Origin: Pegea sp. RAD2-039
Taxonomy: Eukaryota > Chordata > Thaliacea > Salpida > Salpidae
Direction: 5' to 3'
Assembly: GCA_034620365.1 (NCBI GenBank)
Contig: JAQGEQ010000161.1
Span: 1 to 64,000, forward strand
Length of the DNA: 64,000 nt
Shown: in pieces, positions 1-12,372 of the stretch
Numbering within the stretch: position 1 is the stretch's first letter
How the letters are laid out: each line of letters begins with the position of its first letter
Translations under genes and position numbers: made by a program
Notes under the pieces: model-generated
Seen by the model: only the letters and a program-made list of their open reading frames with translations
The model's database searches: none
Told to the model about the DNA's origin: nothing

Positions 1-321
1 AAACATTTCAGCCAACGATTGTAAAATGAGAAAAAGTATATTTAAATAATCTTCAGTTTAATTTGGGTGCTTACAAATTTTGCAACGAAACACTATGCCT
101 TTCATAAATCTCAGATTCTCTAAAATTTAAAATGTTATTAATTTGAGCTACAAACTCTAAGCTCTTCTGTAACCATATAGAATAACTCATTTACAAAATT
201 CCAAAAACGGTCGAATTTAATATAGTATTTTAATTACAAATATATAACTGAAAAGATTAACTTTGATTGGGGCAACATAAATTAAAAATTATTAGTTTTG
301 ATAAAAGTTAGTTTAAATCAT

Positions 322-1760
322 TTAGAAATTTTTATCAAACAAATAGTGTCCAAGTGAATCATTCTCAGATTTATCCAGGTTTTCAAGTGTTTTCACATAA
401 TTAGCAAGCTCCTTAGTATCAATCATTTGATGTCCCAAAAATTCATGAGAAATCATCTCCGCAAGCTGCAAAGAGTGAGGATTCAAAAATGTTGTCATAA
501 AATGCTTGTTATCTCTCTAAGATACTACAAAGACTTAGATGATGCAGAACTTTACTATTTACAAAACAATTTTTGATAAATTTTTGATAAATCAAAAACT
601 TCTGTTAAAAAGAAATTTTCTCACTTCAACATATTCAAATGATTCGGAACAGTCTGTTTCTTCATCGGTCAGATATTCATTAATAGTAACTTTAGAACCA
701 CCGCTTACAGTGATTAAGATTGGTTGGCTCTTTGACAACGAATTTAGTGTCCTCGTTGTAGTTCCGGTTGTTGGCACTTTCATAGCATTACTAGAAATGA
801 AATTATCAATCAGCAAAGCTATTTAAAATTCATTTTTTTAATAACTGCAGCTGATAAAACATTTTTTTGATAGTTACTTCATTAGTTGAGTTAGACTTTT
901 AGTGATAAAAATTTCCACTTGTTTGGCACATTGAAAAGCTTTTGTGATATTGTCGATACTTCCTGCGCATTTATTTTGTTTGTATACCTGCATACCAGGG
1001 TAAAATTGCTTGTTAAAATCAGATACTAAAAAGTATTCGTATGAACAGGTATATGTAGGCTAGTTAAAAGTTCAACTGTTTAAAAAATACTGTTGAAAGT
1101 CATAATTTTTTGAGGCCAGATGTAAATGGAGGTTAAAAGATTAAACTTAATTAAAATGATAATAACTTCAATAAAGCTCAAAACGTTTCAATTTTGATTT
1201 AGAAATACATTTGTAAATACCGTAACACTGGAAGGTACATAGTTTCCCCCTCGTTGATTCTGGTATTGGATGAAACGCTCAGCATGTTCCATTTCTTCAT
1301 CAGATTTTGCTCGAAAAAATTGAGATACTTTGGGGTAATACGATTTGTAATCGTTGAAAAGATAAGACTATAAGACAAAGTAATATTTGTTAAAAAAATG
1401 GTAATTTAAAAGGTTATTAAAAATACCAGCTTCAAATAAGTGTAATGAGCTTGGAGCTCCAGTTTGATCTGATTATTGAGAAGATCATTCATTTTTTCGT
1501 CAACTTTTTGAAAGCATGCTGTCTAAAGTAGAATTATACCAGTTAAGCAGAAGATGTTATTGATGGAGTAGTAAAGATTGTTATTAAAAACACTTAACAT
1601 CTTAGCACTTAATTCGTAATTTATAGTTCAAAGTCTGATTAAACTGATTTTAGTTGCTTTAACGAGGTTAGTTCCCGAAATTATTACCTACTTTTGTAAT
1701 ACATTCAACTTCCTGGTTTATTCCGATCAATAGAATACTTAGAATAATAAAAGACTTCAT
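322..1760 (-). CDS. Secreted ferritin, heavy-chain (ferroxidase) type, 5 exons
   Basis: Ferritin stores iron; H-type chains oxidise Fe(II). Exons on the minus strand are 1760-1692, 1522-1427, 1367-1221, 987-878 and 514-322. All have GT-AG borders and matching phases, giving about 204 residues. Exon 1 encodes a hydrophobic signal peptide (MKSFIILSILLIG...). Helix A carries LELQAHYTYL, with the Glu and Tyr of the ferroxidase centre. Helix B carries SDEEMEHAERF and QNQRGG, with the Glu-Glu and His ligands. Helix C (QVEIFITKSLTQL) keeps a Glu and helix D (GHQMIDTKEL) a Gln at the expected places. The C-terminus, LGHYLFDKNF, is typical of the family. The signal peptide implies a secretory-pathway or extracellular ferritin. 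No iron-responsive element was identified. The exon 4 to exon 5 junction is the least certain because its acceptor is weak. Confidence 0.88.
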
Positions 1761-3992
1761 TTTTAACCAATTAAAAATTTAACCTTAAGTTTAGTAAATC
1801 GAAAAAATAATATTTTTAAATAAAAAATCTTTTTTAAATTGAAAAATTTTCTGATTATTACGTTGATTACATCTTAAAATAGTTTCTACATAAAATTTTT
1901 GCCTACATATCATTTACTAAAATGAATGATTATATACTTATAATTGACATAAGATTTTTAAATAAATTGTCTACATAAACCTTAATAGTCAAAACTAAAT
2001 AAAGAAATGTTAGACATAGAAACAACTTCATTTAAAAGATAAATCCTAAACTTGCATTTTCATCTTTAAATCATCATATGATTTTGTCTAACTTTTTATA
2101 ATCTTATATACTACCACTCTTCGTATGTCAGCATAAACATCCATGGGTTCAAAGGTCATTATTCGTTTCTAAAGTCTTAATGTGTTTTTAGTCTTAGAGC
2201 TTTTAATTTCAAAACAAACTTGAGCTTAGTTTATTTTATTTAAAAATGTTAAACGTTTTTTAAATATATATTTGATCAAAACTTTAGACTCATTTTTAGA
2301 ACATCAATCACAGACAAATTAATTTACTGCATAACCTCTGAAAGGTAGCTTACAGGGAAATAAATGATTTCAAATAACGAAAAATTACTTTTTCTATTTA
2401 GATAAAAAATGGGCAAATAAATTGTACTGTTATAGTTTATATTTTACAAAAACTGGAAAGTATTCAGATACCAACTTGCACAAATTTAAACTGTACAATG
2501 ATGATGTTAGGTTTTTTAAATTAGGTTAATTTTTGACCCAAATTGTGATAGAAGGATAAAATAATGTATTTTTTAAAAACGGTCTGATAATATTTAATCA
2601 AACTTTTAAACTTAAAAGTATGAGAAGTAATAATACAAAAGCTATATAATAATATGATAATAATATAATAATGGCTTTGTGAAAATAAAGATGTTTTTTT
2701 GCCAACAAGATTAAGATTATTTTGTAGAACTCATTTGTAGCCAATCAAAATCTTTCTATAAGCAGTTTAAAAATTGAAGCTTTTAAAGTTTAGTTTTATA
2801 GATCTCTATTTTCAGCTGTGATAAGCTCATAATAGAATAAGGATCTAAATCTAGATTAAAAGAAATTAAATCACTTAACAACTTCATATTTATTTTTCAT
2901 AAATTATTTAACTATAACTCGTCATTCTGAGATTAATTTTATTAGTAGAACATAAAGCTCTATTTACAAACGAATAGTTTCAGTGAATCTGATTGCGTTA
3001 ACTACTAACAGTCAAATATTTCAACTCCAGCTCTTAATTAGTTCATAAGTAGATTTCTCTAACATTTACATTCTAAAATTAAAAAGCTTAAAGTATTGTG
3101 GTCAACAACTTTCTTGTTGTTTTAGCTTGTATTAAAAACTGCAAAATAATCGTACATTGCTATGTACTTTAAAACTGTTTCCTGAAATTAATCTTGTAAT
3201 AAATCAAGATTACCTAGACTATAAAACCTCAAATCATATTTCATCATTGATTTTTTAGCCTGAAATTTGAGCTCGGAAAATATTTTTTAAAGATTTTTAA
3301 TAATGTGAGTTTGGAATTTTCGAAGAATTATTCATTTTTTAAAATAATCACTCGACTGATTCTGCTACATTACGGTTTTTCAAACTCCCTATTTTCCATC
3401 AGGAAAATTTCAACTCCACCTTTTTCATTCCCTATACTCTGTATCATCATTTAATAAAGTTAGTTCGAGGACTATCTTTGATGTCGTTTTATCACCTCTA
3501 TTTTTGAGTGTCCTATAACAACTGAATAATTTGTGATTTCCGAAGATGCGTTAGATAAAATAAATATTCATGTCACTATCTGGGTTACTTTAAAAGTTTC
3601 TGTTTTATTAATTAGTTGGAAATTATTCTAGAGCAGAGATAATAATCATATTTGAAAGAATAATTGAAATTTAAACTTTATAAAACAACGTTTATGCATT
3701 TTACAAACTTCTCAGTAACCATATAATTTCTAAATATCTAGTAACGTTAACCAACTTATCTCAGTAAGTTTATGGTTAGAAAAGTTTTCAGATTGTTTCA
3801 AAACACAAAATTTCATTATTAGTTTTATTATTGTAGATTATTATAAACATTTACATCTTTGAAAATACTTTTATAAAGTTCATGTCTTTTTTAATCACTT
3901 TATCATAAAAACAGTCTGCTCTTTCTAAAAACACCTTACACCAAACTACAGATAAATCACACAAATTTTTACAATTTAATAATTTATTGCAT
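1761..3992. other. AT-rich intergenic region, no gene seen
   Basis: No open frame with a recognisable product, no spliced exon series and no tRNA is visible. Poly-A/T runs and scattered short repeats dominate. A slightly less AT-rich patch near 3350-3480 has no identifiable coding content. Confidence 0.6.
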
Positions 3993-4064
3993 TTAACTCA
4001 CCGCTGTTGAATTTAATGAGATGTATTTCTTATTTCAAAACACTTGAAGAACGTTCACGTCTAA
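3993..4064 (+). repeat. 72-base inverted repeat, left copy
   Basis: The reverse complement of this stretch matches 6184-6255 with only a few mismatches. The shared core includes TCACCGCTGTTGAA on this strand. The two copies face each other about 2.1 kb apart and enclose the small secreted-protein gene at 4294-5404. A 21-base direct motif (starting CACGTCTAAA) lies at 4056-4076 and again at 6291-6311. This could be a pair of small non-autonomous elements or the ends of one larger element. Confidence 0.7.
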
Positions 4065-4293
4065 ACTACGGAAGAAGATTAAATAAAACTTAAAATCATT
4101 TAATTAAAACTACTTGTACTTCTGTGACGATCACTTCCTTATTATCTCAACTTATATCACTTAGCATGAAGTTAAATCCTTTATATAGCTCAAACTTTCT
4201 AACTGTTTTTACCAACGTGATAATAATTAAAAGTAATTTGAATTCTTCTTTTATATATATTTATCAAATTTATTTTTTCAGCAATCACCGAAA

Positions 4294-5404
4294 ATGAATT
4301 ACAAAACAATCCTCTTATTGGTTGCTGTGGGTCTGATTTCAACTTGTGATGCCGATTGGAGTTCTGCCTTGTAAGTTCTATATATTATTTTGATCGTATA
4401 TGACTAAATGCTGGTCTGATAGCTCAATAGACCTATGATGTATAAGCAACAACCGATCCTGGGTCAGGTTTCAATCGACAAAACAGAATTTGATTAAAAA
4501 GGAGTTCTATTATATTAGAGTCATGAACTGCAGCACTAAATGAAATAGTTTAAGTCTATGAAAACTTATCATGTGAACAAATTCTGACCTTGCTGATAAA
4601 ACTGTGCTAAGCAAACTACTTTCATTGGTGGCAGTGTTTAGTCTTTTCCAAAAAAACTAGCAATTTTTACTTAAGGTAGCTAAATTTCACCTGCTTTAAA
4701 AACTTGTAAAAAGTTTTGAAGCCATTTTAGATTTTCAAATACACTGGTTTGAATTTCTTTTAAAAATAACCTTGATGTTTTAAATTTGTTTTTTTAATAA
4801 TTATTTTATCTCTTAACAGCATCAGAAGACTTTTCAAAGGTCGAAGAAGAACAAAGCCTAGTATGCATCATTTTATGAGAGTGGTTCTTGGGGATAAAAA
4901 TAAGCAACTAGAAGATGTAAGTTACTTGGTTGAAATAAAAAATCAGTAGAAGGATAAGCTATGTTTCAGCAACAAAACTTTCCAAAATCTTTGTTATAAT
5001 CTTCAGTTAAGACAATCTGTCACTGAATAGCAAGTTTATTTATTTTAGAGCTCACTTGATCAGGATGAGTATGGAGATACTTTGGCGTCTTTGTATAATA
5101 ACATAAAGGACCAATTTGGTGTAAATAAAGCTCAAACGATGATAACAGATATAGACAGCTTCATCAAATCATCAGAAGGTAATACTTAATAAAAATTACT
5201 TCTGATTTTATTTATTTTAATTCAATCTCTAAACAAAATTATAGTTTTATTTGTGTTTAGTCTAAACTTATTGTTGTCTGATTGTGCTTAATAAGAAATC
5301 TGTCAGTTTAAACATTTGTAAATTCTTTAACAGCTAATCATATGAGTGATGGTTTTGAAGATGAAGAAGCAGTTGATGAACTAGACTCTGAAATTGACAA
5401 CTAG
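4294..5404 (+). CDS. Small secreted protein, possible amidated-peptide precursor, 4 exons
   Basis: Exons are 4294-4370, 4820-4916, 5049-5178 and 5334-5404, with GT-AG borders and consistent phases, giving 124 residues. The N-terminus is a clear signal peptide (MNYKTILLLVAVGLISTCDA). The mature part begins DWSSAFIRRLFKGRRR. A Gly followed by three Arg is a classic cue for prohormone cleavage and C-terminal amidation, which would give a short cationic peptide. The remainder is acidic and ends EDEEAVDELDSEIDN. No Cys is present after the signal peptide. A pyrimidine-rich acceptor ends 12 bases before the ATG. I do not recognise a family, so the peptide-hormone or antimicrobial reading is inference from the processing motif. 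Intron 1 contains a tRNA-like repeat. Confidence 0.75.
4409..4482 (+). repeat. tRNA-derived SINE-like sequence in intron 1
   Basis: Inside the first intron of the secreted-protein gene there is an A-box-like TGATAGCTCAATAG and, about 45 bases on, a B-box-like GGTTTCAATC. This is the layout of a tRNA-derived SINE head. The arms do not fold into a convincing functional tRNA. Confidence 0.4.
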
Positions 5405-6096
5405 ATTGTCAGATGAAAAAATCATTTTCAAAAACCGTAGATGTCTTGGTATTTTGTGAAAACTTTATTAAGGAAACTCACATTTAAAATTGTGTTTAAA
5501 TTCTTTCTGATTCAATTAAAAGTAAAATATCTTTAAAATGCAATAAAATATTAAATTGTAAAACTTTTTGTGATTTATCTGTAGTTTGGTGTAAAGTAGT
5601 TTTCAAGTCAGTATTTTGTTTTTTGACAATAGTTATAAATTCGAGATTCAGCTGAATATTATTTCTAGAATATCTTACAGTAAATTACTTTGATGCCTTT
5701 CTGCAGTTACCTTTTATTGCATCTTATCTAGTATAGAGAACCGAAAGTAGTTCGTGGGTTTAAGATACCTATTTAGGTGAATGAAAAAGCATATTTCATT
5801 TATAAAAACTAATTTTTCGCAAACGAATTTGCAGCATCTTACAAAGTACCCAGTTAAATTGGAAGATTAGCAAGCAACTTTGTAGATAATACTTTAATGG
5901 ATTCTTTGTTATATGCTACTAGTCACAATAACTCATTTATTTATCTGAATATTCGTTGATTAATTTTTTCATTTAGTTATTTATTTTAAGATTCCATATA
6001 TTCACATCGTGAAAAGTGCAATCATCCAAATAAGTTTCAGCTAAACTCACCAGTTACAGTAGAACAAGCATGTATGTCAATTGATGTATTACAAAG

Positions 6097-6760
6097 ATCT
6101 TTGTATAGTTTACAAGAAATATATTCCTAGTTTCTGTATTAGAAAGCAAAGTGCGGTCTTATCTTCACTTAGCAAGAAAATGCTTAGACGTAAACGCTCT
6201 TCAAGTGTTTTGAAATAAGAAATACATCTCACTAAGTTCAACAGCGGTGAGTTAATTGTCTAGTTAAATAGTTTGCTTGATTGAAATACGCACGTCTAAA
6301 GTACGGAAGAAATATAAATATTAAACGGAATCTTTTAATTTCAATCAAACAATCACACCTCTGTTGATTTTGGTCAGACTAGGAATATCTGGACACTGTT
6401 AGGACTCTACACCACATTTGTCCCTAATTAGACTTTAACTTTTTGTATGTAATCCACAACTTAAGAAAAATATTCAAAAATTTGAATCAATTCAAAAATC
6501 GTTTACTATGTAAGATTTCCTTAGATGTAGCATGACTTTTCCTTCATACAAAGACCGTCTTTCAAAGCTTAACATTAAATCATTGCGATATCGATGCCTT
6601 TTCCCGGTCATCTTTCCATTATTTAATTTTGTTAACAATTTTCGTCATCTTATTTCTAATGATTTTTTTTAATACCGCATGTGTCATCTTTACTTATTTA
6701 GAGGTTTGTCATTCAATATTTATAGAATCAACGATTTCTATAACACCAACTGAACTAATA
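6097..6760 (+). mobile_element. Decayed non-LTR retrotransposon pieces (plus strand)
   Basis: Bases 6097-6181 match 27410-27493, inside the longer LINE copy, with many substitutions. Near 6555-6670 the plus strand encodes YKDRLSKLNIKSLRYR and then FVNNFRHLISNDFF, like the C-terminal end of CR1/jockey-type reverse transcriptases. The pieces are separated by the inverted-repeat element at 6184-6311. All reading frames are broken. The outer ends are approximate. Confidence 0.6.
6184..6255 (-). repeat. 72-base inverted repeat, right copy
   Basis: This is the inverted partner of 3993-4064. It follows directly on a LINE fragment ending at about 6181, so it probably inserted into or recombined at that fragment. 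A direct copy of the 21-base motif found beside the left repeat lies at 6291-6311. Confidence 0.7.
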
Positions 6761-6904
6761 ATTTTTTCAACTGCATAATCACAGTCCTCAAAGCATATTA
6801 CAGTGAACAATTACACAGAATGTTAATATTATCAAAAAAGGAAAAAACCACAGTTTAGAAATGACAATGTTGGCAATTTTATAGTGGTTTAACTTTTGCT
6901 TGAA

Positions 6905-8147
6905 CAACACGAGCGACTCCGTAATAACAATGTCTGCTGATAGCAAGTTTCTAGTACTAATTGTGCGGTATGAGAATAAAATTACTCTGATTAACCTATC
7001 AGGAGATATGGGCTTAATAAGATATAATGTGTGTCGTCTGAGTTGACATAACTTGAAGGAAGGACTAATGGAAAAAAAGCATCGAATTTAATGTCAACTA
7101 GATTGTTGATAAATTTAAAAACAACAATTAATCTGTATTTAATCCGTCAAATTATAAAAGTATCTAAACTTAAGAATCTAAAACGATGTTTATAACTATC
7201 GTATTTAATATTAAGTTTCCTGCATACCAATCTCGTTAATGTTGTCTGAACAGATTCGATTTTTTCATATCAACAACTTGATATAGCATCATTGCACTAA
7301 CATTGTATTCAAGAATTGGACGTACGTAGAATTTGAAAAAAAATTGTTTAAGAAGTATGGATCCTTAGAATTAAATGTCTTTATAATAAGGTAGACAAGA
7401 ATAATTGATTTTCCAAAGATTTTGGAAACATAATTGTGCCGTTTAAAGTCAGATGATAGGGTAATACCAAGGTCTAGGACTGAAGATATTTGTGAAATAA
7501 TAAATTCATTGATGAAATATTAGTTCAAGGAATTTCCAGCTGGCTTAAAGGAAAAAGTTTTTAGTTCAGACTTTGTGGGCTGGATTTGAGTTTGCAGTTC
7601 ATAGACTAATTTTCTACAGTGTGTAGTGCAGTTTACAGAATTGCAAGATAATAGCTTAATGTCATTTGCCTACACAAATTCACTGACATCATCTACTGCT
7701 ACTAGTCATCTGAAAAAGTCTTAAATAAAATTTAAAAAGAGAAGGGGACCCAGAACGGAACCCTGAGAAACAAAACTGGTGATTGTACTAGGATTAGATA
7801 AAGATCTTTCTACACAAGCTCGTTGGATTTTACCTAATAGTTAATCTTCAATCACTTAAGATAAACCTGTTGATTTTTAACTTATGTAAGATAATATTGA
7901 GCTTGTTGTTTGGCACAGAATCAATATATGATGTCACGACTAGTATTACTTTCATAATGGGCTGTAAGCTCAATAAATAAAGTGTGATTTTGAGTTAAAG
8001 AAGATCTCTGTTTCACAAAGCCATGAAGGAGATCAGATATAAGATGGTGCTCCATCAAATGACTGGTCAGATGATTGTAAATGATATATTCTTCAGTTCT
8101 GCAAATAACTGAAGTCAGCGAAACTGGTCTGTAGTTAAGTACGGTAT
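6905..8147 (-). mobile_element. Decayed LINE reverse transcriptase, minus strand
   Basis: The reverse complement is clearly related to the plus-strand LINE at 27940-28790. Matching segments include the stretch around the PVSLTSVI core (near 8110-8147), the region before the palm domain (near 7560-7620) and the VRPILEYN motif region (near 7300-7330). Beyond it, minus-strand translation gives FLSLDT and FKFINNLVDIKFDAFF, the usual thumb end. Stops and frameshifts are frequent. It is a dead 5'-truncated copy of a CR1/jockey-like element. Confidence 0.75.
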
Positions 8148-8977
8148 TTATTGCAATTTATTTGGAATTTTTTGTAATAAACAAACATAGAAATTAATTA
8201 CTTAACTAATTAATGCGAACAAAAGCAATTAAAATACAATATAATTGTTGTTTTAAGTTGTCAACAACTTACAAACTCTTATGTGCCAAATTGTATAATC
8301 TGATAACTTTTGTAATCTCACTTTCTCTAACTCGAATAATTAGGAGTCTACAAAAAAATCAATTCGCTTAAACCATTTATAGTTAATCAAAACCGCTTAG
8401 AAAACAGTCTAAAAAAAGATTATTGAAAAGCTTAGCACATTTTTAGTTACAATAAGTTCAATTATTAAAAAAACCTCTATATTTGAGCTAAGCAATATGC
8501 TGAGCAATTAGTAATTAATAATTTTTGATAGTAAAGTAAATATAACTTCACTTTCACATTTTATGATGTAAGATATATTACTTTGTATGGTTGTCTCAAA
8601 TTTATCTTGTTATAGATTTCTACTGTTTGTTTGCGAGTTAAACTTCGATGGCTAACTAAAATTTTTGTAATTGAATAATGTTTAATTCAATTACATACAT
8701 AAATTTTTCTTACAGTTTTATTAGCTACTTACAGTTATATATATAGCAAAACAAAATTTTTATAAACTCTATTTATATATAACCATTGTTAACAGAATAT
8801 TTTTTGTTTCATAGACCAAATTAGTTGTAATTTTATTAAATTTTTTAGTACTATAACTTTGACAGAAATAAAAATATCATTCTGTTGGTTTATATTTATT
8901 TAGTATTATTTTGCTTATTATTCATTTAAAAATATTACTGGAACTTATTTTTTGCAGACATATAATAAAAGAAAAAC

Positions 8978-10626
8978 ATGAGTGACATAAATATATGTAT
9001 AAATAAAAATGGATATAGGCGCCTTAATTCTAAATCTAAACTAAATATTTATTTTTCACATCTTTTTTCTAAGATTTTCTCAATTTACACCCTTTTCATA
9101 TCTTGTTTGATTCTTTTTTTGGATTTTATTATTCTAAAATATGTGGCTTTCGTTGTTATCTGTATATGTATCCTGAGTATACTTTATTATGGTCAAGATA
9201 TACTTTTGTATCATCCTAATGCAGAAGAAAAATTTCTTTACTTTTCTCCTAAAATGAAACATGAAAAATTGGAAGAAGTTTATATTTCAACTTCAGATAA
9301 TATTACATTACATGGCTATTTTTACAAGCATGCAAACTCTTGGACCGATAAACTGCCAACAATACTTTATTTGCATGGAAACGCAGGTAGACTTTTTTAA
9401 TGATTTTATCTAAGATATTTTAAGTTTAATTTTACACTATTTTTAAATAGTACTTTTTACTTATAACTTAATTTTCTTCTGGAATATATTATCAAGTTTT
9501 TAAGTATTAATTTATTTTATTTCATTTTATAAGTTGGTACTTGAGATAAGTTTTTGCTTCATCATTAATTTTTATATATAGCCTCAAACAATAATTATTA
9601 TATAATAATGAATTACTATTATTATATAATTCTTAATAAATACTTAATATTTATAAACATTTTAAACTCCTTATCATTGTTACTTTGTTTAAATGTTATA
9701 AATTGTAGAGCTTTATATTTGTATTTTATAAATATGTCTATTAAATTATTAATTTATTACAATTTAGTAATAAATATATAATTTATTACAATTTGTTTTT
9801 ATTTTTTGTGTTAAATTATTAGATGTAAGCAATGTGTTTTTGACAAAGTTTGTATATAAGTTCATAATTTAAACATTTCTTTCAAGATTTATATTTTATC
9901 ATGTTTTTATATAAGATTTTTTCATAAAAATTATTTTATTCAACTTCCTTAGCTTCAGGCGATTACCTTAAACTGAAATAAGTATTGAAGCCTAATTACA
10001 ATTTTCATTTCAAATTTCTTCTCAACTCAGGGTCTGTTATCGATCCAGTTTACTTCATTTTTTCTGAAATTCTTCCATTGAACGTTCTTTCAATTGATTA
10101 TCGCGGTTATGGAAGAAGCAAGGGCTATCCGTATGAAGAAGGACTTTATCTAGATGCTGAAGCTGCTATGGATTTCTTACTAGAACGAGGAGACATCGAT
10201 AAGAAAAGCATCATTGTGTATGGCCATTCACTAGGTGGTGCTGTTGCTATTAATCTAGCGACTGGACCTTATAGAAGTCATATAGCTGGATTGATTGTTG
10301 AAGGAGCTTTTACTAATATCCGGCAAACAGCTTGCTGTATGTTTGGTTTTGCTAGCTGGTTGATAAGAATTCTTCCAGCTTTTTGTTTTCGAAACAAATT
10401 TGATTCTATTTCAAAAATTCCATCTTTAAATGTACCAGCTCTTCTTTTAGCTGGTGGTGAAGACTCTATTATTCCTCCAAAGATGTCTCATTGCTTATTT
10501 CAATCAATCAAATCAACATGTGCTGATGTTGCAGTGATTGATAAATTTGGTCATTGTGATTTAATGTCTTCAGATGAATGGAAGATTATTGTGTTTAACT
10601 TTTTCAGAGGTGTTTTTAAATTCTAA
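8978..10626 (+). CDS. ABHD13: ABHD13-like alpha/beta hydrolase, 2 exons
   Basis: Exons 8978-9386 and 10031-10626 join in phase to give 334 residues, against 337 in human ABHD13. Residues about 37-72 are hydrophobic, a membrane anchor near the N-terminus as in the family. The oxyanion segment YLHGNAG spans the splice site. DYRGYGRSKGYPYEEGLYLD follows. The nucleophile elbow is YGHSLGG (Ser about 203), the acid is in GGEDSIIPP and the His is in FGHCD, so the triad is intact. The family is a membrane-bound serine hydrolase with reported protein depalmitoylation activity; the substrate here is unknown. An acceptor-like TTTTTTGCAG lies 20 bases before the ATG. A degraded second copy follows at 12373-13569. 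Confidence 0.88.
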
Positions 10627-11110
10627 TATCTACTTGAAACACTTGTCTATTGGTTTGCAATATTATTTTTATGTATTTCTCGTTTGATTCAACACTTGAT
10701 TGTGCCTTTTTAACTTTGATCGTTTTGCCTTAAGTTGTTTGTACTTTTCAGAAATATTTTTATAAGCAGCATTTACTTTTAGTGCTTTTCAGATAAGTTG
10801 AACCTCATACTTATCCAAACATTTATCTATAGCAAGTAGTTGGTAGCATCCAAATATTTCTGCCTTTTTACTGAAATACAGAACCTTTTTAATACTTTTA
10901 TAATACATGAATCTTAAGGAAAATTAAAAAGATTGTTTCATTTCCTACAATTATTAGGAATATCATATTTTGTCAAATATATATATCAAATTATGATGTC
11001 GTTTGTGAAACAAGTTTATCTTAAAAGTTTTTGATTCTTAAAATGAATTATAAGTTGAAGTTTCTTAGTTGTAATATTTGATTGAGTTATTTATGTTTTG
11101 GCAACAAGAT
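10627..11110. other. AT-rich intergenic region, nothing seen
   Basis: This is the region downstream of the ABHD13-like gene. No exon, tRNA or repeat could be supported. Confidence 0.5.
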
Positions 11111-11440
11111 AGACGAGTGGTCAAGTTGGTTGATTGCTAATCTGTTGTGATTATTTAAACTGTCGCCGAAGATAATATACTGTGCTCTATATCGCCAACT
11201 ATCGAGCGCTGAAAGTATCTTCCCCACCATTATGTTAATAGGTCCACTATCTTGTAGTTGCTTAAAGAGAAAGAGACCTTATCGAAGTAAACCCAGATAG
11301 GAAAACTAAAATCTGTTGACCTGATGTCACTGTCTCAGGACACTGAACAACAAATCAAAGAGTGAAGATAGTTTAGCGTATTGTAAAGGGTGTAACTCGT
11401 CGATGCATCACGTGCACCTAACAACAATATAAAAATACGA
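11111..11440 (+). repeat. tRNA-Ser-like SINE or tRNA pseudogene with GC-richer body
   Basis: Bases 11112-11150 resemble the 5' half of a serine tRNA: GACGAGTGGTCAAG, then TTGATTGCTAATC with a GCT anticodon in place. The 3' half does not complete a cloverleaf. The next 300 bases are richer in G+C than their surroundings and contain no open frame. A tRNA-headed SINE is the simplest reading. The 3' end is approximate. Confidence 0.45.
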
Positions 11441-12372
11441 TTTTGATGACATATTTTCATATTCAGCAAATTATTCTGAAGAAATTAAAAAGAAGAATAT
11501 TAATCTTAAAAGAAAACAAATGTTAACTTAGATGAAATTCATTAATGTAAAATTTCTTGCTACGTAAATATTAGTGCGTAAAGAATATACATCTTACTCA
11601 ACTATATTTGATTGTAAAAAACGGTTTCATTTTAAGTGTTACAACATCTTTTGATGAAAAGTGAAACTAAAATGTTGAAAAGCGTTTTAACTCAAACTAT
11701 AACTTTACAAAGCCGTTTGTTTTGTCCATAAATTAATGAATTTTTGTAATCTTTGCCTAATGATTATTACAGAATCAAGAAGATATAGAAAAGATTTATT
11801 ATAAGCTACGTTAAAATAGGTCTATATACCAATTATTCCTAACTGGATAGTTCTGTATTTATAAAACCAATGTCAGTTGAGACTATACTAAAATAAGCTC
11901 TAAGCTGTAGATTTTTTAACAAGTATACAGAAAAAAATCGAAGTGATAGATTTAAAGAAAAATAATTAATTTGAATAAATCTAAACTTTACCCTATTTAA
12001 TAACTACTTTTTGTGAAGTATAAAAACCTAAAGTAAAGTGTTTTTAAAGTTTTTTTTGAAATAAACGAGACAGCCATTCTCAGCGAGTAATTAAATCGTC
12101 TTCTTGATTTAAAAGACATATTTGAAGCATTAAAGCTTCTTTGTATTAGTTCAAGTAGTATTGCAGTCTAACAGCTTACACAAAAAGTGTTTAAGTAGTT
12201 TACTGAATATATAAATTCCAATTAATAGTGTAGTTAGATAATCACAAAGATTTTGAATCTATCATATTTTGACTTTTGATGAAAATATGATTAAGAGACT
12301 TTTATAAACGATTACAAATAACATTTTTTGTCTTGTTAATATAAGTTTGTACAAATTGCATTTAGTTTAATT

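Noticed and set aside
592..816. 74-codon minus-strand frame inside the ferritin gene
   Set aside because: It lies in the intron between ferritin exons 4 and 5, has no ferritin similarity and is bypassed by phase-consistent exons on both sides.
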